NCBI RefSeq assembly: GCF_021650975.2
Contig: NZ_CP091285.1
Location: 1,116,001 to 1,180,000, forward strand
Length of the DNA stretch: 64,000 nt
From: Flavobacterium jumunjinense
Lineage (GTDB): Bacteria > Bacteroidota > Bacteroidia > Flavobacteriales > Flavobacteriaceae
Reading direction: 5' to 3'
The notes beneath the pieces are model-generated. The model worked only from the letters and a program-made list of their open reading frames with translations, ran no database searches and was not told where the DNA came from. A program made the translations under genes and the position numbers. This document shows, piece by piece, positions 62,344-64,000 of the stretch (its first letter is position 1; the number at the start of each line of letters is the position of its first letter).

Positions 62344-64000
62344 CTACAAAAGTACTATTTCTATTTTCTCCCCAACATAAACTAGTGCTTTTTTTACAAC
62401 CTTGATCCCCATTTCCTCTATTAATGCAGCATAACCATTTAACTGATCTGTATATTTAATGTCAGATTCTCCTGTTTTATAATCTAACAAGAAGGCCTCT
62501 TTACCTTTTACCACTACTTTATCTGGTTTTGTATTCCCAAAGTCTTTTTTAATAATTGTTTGCTCGTTATACACCACGCCTTCTCCATCAAAAAAATCAT
62601 TTAATTCAACATGATTAACAATTTCACAAAGAATTTTCTTTATACTCTCTTTTTGCGCTACAGTTATTAAACCATTTTCTAACGCAATATTTATAGCCAA
62701 GTCCACATCATCTCGATTAACAACAAAAGCTAAAATTTCATGTAATAAATTACCAAATTCAATTGCTTTTTGCTGCTCTGTATCCCACATTAACGCTTCT
62801 CTTTGGGCGATTTTTATTTTTTTAGCTTCTAATTTTCTTGAAACGAGTTTAATAAATTTTTGCTCATTATTAAAATGTTTTTTTATTGATTTTCGACTAA
62901 AATCACCAAACTCATATTCTAATTCAGCTTCATTATATTTACCTAAATTCTGAAGAAACTCAATAAAATATGAAGACAAATTATTAGGAAGCCCTGTTTT
63001 ATTAACCAAATGATTCGATATAACATACAACTGTTCTTCTGCCCTAGTTAGCGCAACATAAAGTACATTTACAATATCTAATATTTCTTCTTGTGTTTTT
63101 TCTTCGTAAATCTTTTTAGCATTTTCGCCATAAGTCACAACATCTTTTTTCTGATTGACTAGAGCTTTCGGAAAATCTATTTGTTCTTTATCATCAAAAT
63201 CTATCCATAACTTATTTCTACTATTTCCTGAGAAATTCTCCTCAGCAAATGGATAAATCACTACCGAAAACTCTAAACCTTTAGACTTATGAATTGTCAT
63301 TATTCGAACAGCATTATTTCCTTCTGGCGATGGAATACTCTTTTTATAACCTGTTTTATCCCAATAATCTAAAAAATCAGAAATACCCGACTGTGTTTTA
63401 TTATCCCTTTCCAATACCAGATCAAGAAAATATTGTACATAGGATGTATTAATTTTTTCTTTTATAAATGTAGCTACTATAATTTCAACAGCTTCATATA
63501 ATGATTTCTTTCTGCAATTTTTGAAAGATATTTCTAAACCAACACCATTTAGGTGCTTTTCTAAATCTACTTCCGACAAATCTTTAGTCAAAAGAATAAA
63601 GTCATGCACTGCAAATTCCTCTTGATTATATTTCCCAATGAAATACAACACTTTCACCTTAGATTCTTGATCCTTGCTATTTTTCAAAAAACGCAAAACA
63701 TCAATAATCAGCTTTACTTCTGTTGCGTTTTGTATTAGCAATGTTTCCGAAGATAGAATTGGAATATTACTTTCTGTTAAGTGATTTGCTAAATAAACTC
63801 CATCTAACTTCCTTCTTGTAAGCAATACAATATCTCTATATTCAAATCCTTTTTCAAGTACTTTGTCAATAGTTTCTAATGTTTTATCTAGATAGAGCTT
63901 TGTTTTCAAAGAATATTCTTTATCATCCTCTTCAAAAGAAAAATCTTCTTCTTCTGTATTTATAAAGGAAATATTAACATAACCACCTTCTTTATTATTT
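62344..64000 (-). CDS. AddA-like UvrD-family helicase/nuclease (5' end outside window)
   Basis: The frame is open to the right edge, so only the C-terminal part (about 550 residues) is here; the TTG at 63909 is internal, not a start. UvrD motifs V and VI are visible: NAVRIMTIHKSKGLEFSVVI and NVLYVALTRAEEQLYVIS. The end carries a PD-(D/E)XK nuclease (KVVVKGKEAFLLDYKTGE, Asp-Tyr-Lys), the layout of AddA/RecB. The Walker A half of the helicase lies outside. With the AddB-like protein at 56.8-59.6 kb it would form the end-resection complex, though ompA and kbl lie between them. The PRRE 'KARLKKAL'-type details cannot be judged. Confidence 0.88.
   Translation of the reverse strand, partial: NNKEGGYVNISFINTEEEDFSFEEDDKEYSLKTKLYLDKTLETIDKVLEKGFEYRDIVLLTRRKLDGVYLANHLTESNIPILSSETLLIQNATEVKLIIDVLRFLKNSKDQESKVKVLYFIGKYNQEEFAVHDFILLTKDLSEVDLEKHLNGVGLEISFKNCRKKSLYEAVEIIVATFIKEKINTSYVQYFLDLVLERDNKTQSGISDFLDYWDKTGYKKSIPSPEGNNAVRIMTIHKSKGLEFSVVIYPFAEENFSGNSRNKLWIDFDDKEQIDFPKALVNQKKDVVTYGENAKKIYEEKTQEEILDIVNVLYVALTRAEEQLYVISNHLVNKTGLPNNLSSYFIEFLQNLGKYNEAELEYEFGDFSRKSIKKHFNNEQKFIKLVSRKLEAKKIKIAQREALMWDTEQQKAIEFGNLLHEILAFVVNRDDVDLAINIALENGLITVAQKESIKKILCEIVNHVELNDFFDGEGVVYNEQTIIKKDFGNTKPDKVVVKGKEAFLLDYKTGESDIKYTDQLNGYAALIEEMGIKVVKKALVYVGEKIEIVLL

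Noticed and set aside
1..64000. CRISPR arrays, phage genes, insertion sequences, attachment sites, rRNA, replication origin
   Set aside because: Looked for regularly spaced repeats, transposase/integrase motifs, terminal inverted repeats and DnaA-box clusters; none seen.

Overview
The window is AT-rich chromosomal DNA of a member of the Bacteroidetes, almost certainly Flavobacteriaceae. Several signals agree on this. Secreted proteins end in type IX secretion (T9SS) type-A-like tails. Promoters read TAnnTTTG, often only a few bases from the start codon. The glycyl-tRNA synthetase is the dimeric type, succinate dehydrogenase is the three-subunit b558 type, and bL32, BCCP and RibF have flavobacterial forms. 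tRNA genes do not encode CCA. There is no rRNA, CRISPR array, prophage or insertion sequence. The layout is that of a stable core genome with a few accessory pockets.

Layout. 1-1379: 3' part of an S9 peptidase. 1481-5355 (minus): DUF177-rpmF and fabH-accB-accC, i.e. ribosome plus start of fatty acid synthesis. 5449-7356: divergent pdxA/ribE and a tiny predicted C-terminally sorted protein. 7549-9892: tRNA(CAU), methylmalonyl-CoA epimerase, rbfA with an FtsX-type permease, and tRNA-Leu. 10070-12412: prs, bL25 and pth. 12474-14705: secreted metzincin protease with a T9SS tail. 14706-15173: non-coding stretch with a likely gene remnant. 15174-18656: ribF overlapping an HTTM membrane protein, then bioB. 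18736-28071 (minus): M20 dipeptidase and two very large paralogous T9SS proteins. 28178-35506: recX, thiL, glyS, a coiled-coil membrane protein, comF, a lipoprotein and a nitrilase. 35609-37885: kinase/PLP-lyase fusion. 37944-41660 (minus): sdhCAB. 41800-47301: lipoprotein, then a RamB-like regulator divergent from aceBA (glyoxylate shunt). 47461-52663: small bL12-CTD-like ORF, large Asp-box protein, Crp-family regulator and Xaa-Pro aminopeptidase. 52754-55912: accessory pocket with an HTH/coiled-coil protein, DinB-like protein, WYL regulator and alpha/beta hydrolase. 55918-64000 (minus): MscS channel, AddB-like nuclease, OmpA protein, kbl and an AddA-like helicase-nuclease cut by the window edge.

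How the genes work together. Acetyl-CoA is a common thread: AccB/AccC and FabH commit it to fatty acids, AceA/AceB salvage it through the glyoxylate shunt, SdhCAB turns succinate over in the TCA cycle, and BioB makes the biotin that AccB carries. RibE and RibF supply the FMN/FAD used by SdhA. PdxA contributes to PLP, which Kbl and the kinase/lyase fusion need. T9SS cargo, proteases and OmpA give the surface and secretion profile of a polymer- or protein-degrading flavobacterium.

I found no clear, wholly new multi-gene system. The best leads are: the aceBA/RamB-like divergent promoter with an inverted repeat touching the regulator's promoter and lying just upstream of that of aceB; the kinase/phospho-lyase-type fusion; the bL12-CTD-like small protein; the decayed locus upstream of ribF; and the repeated TGTCAA-type elements at 53.3-53.4 kb.
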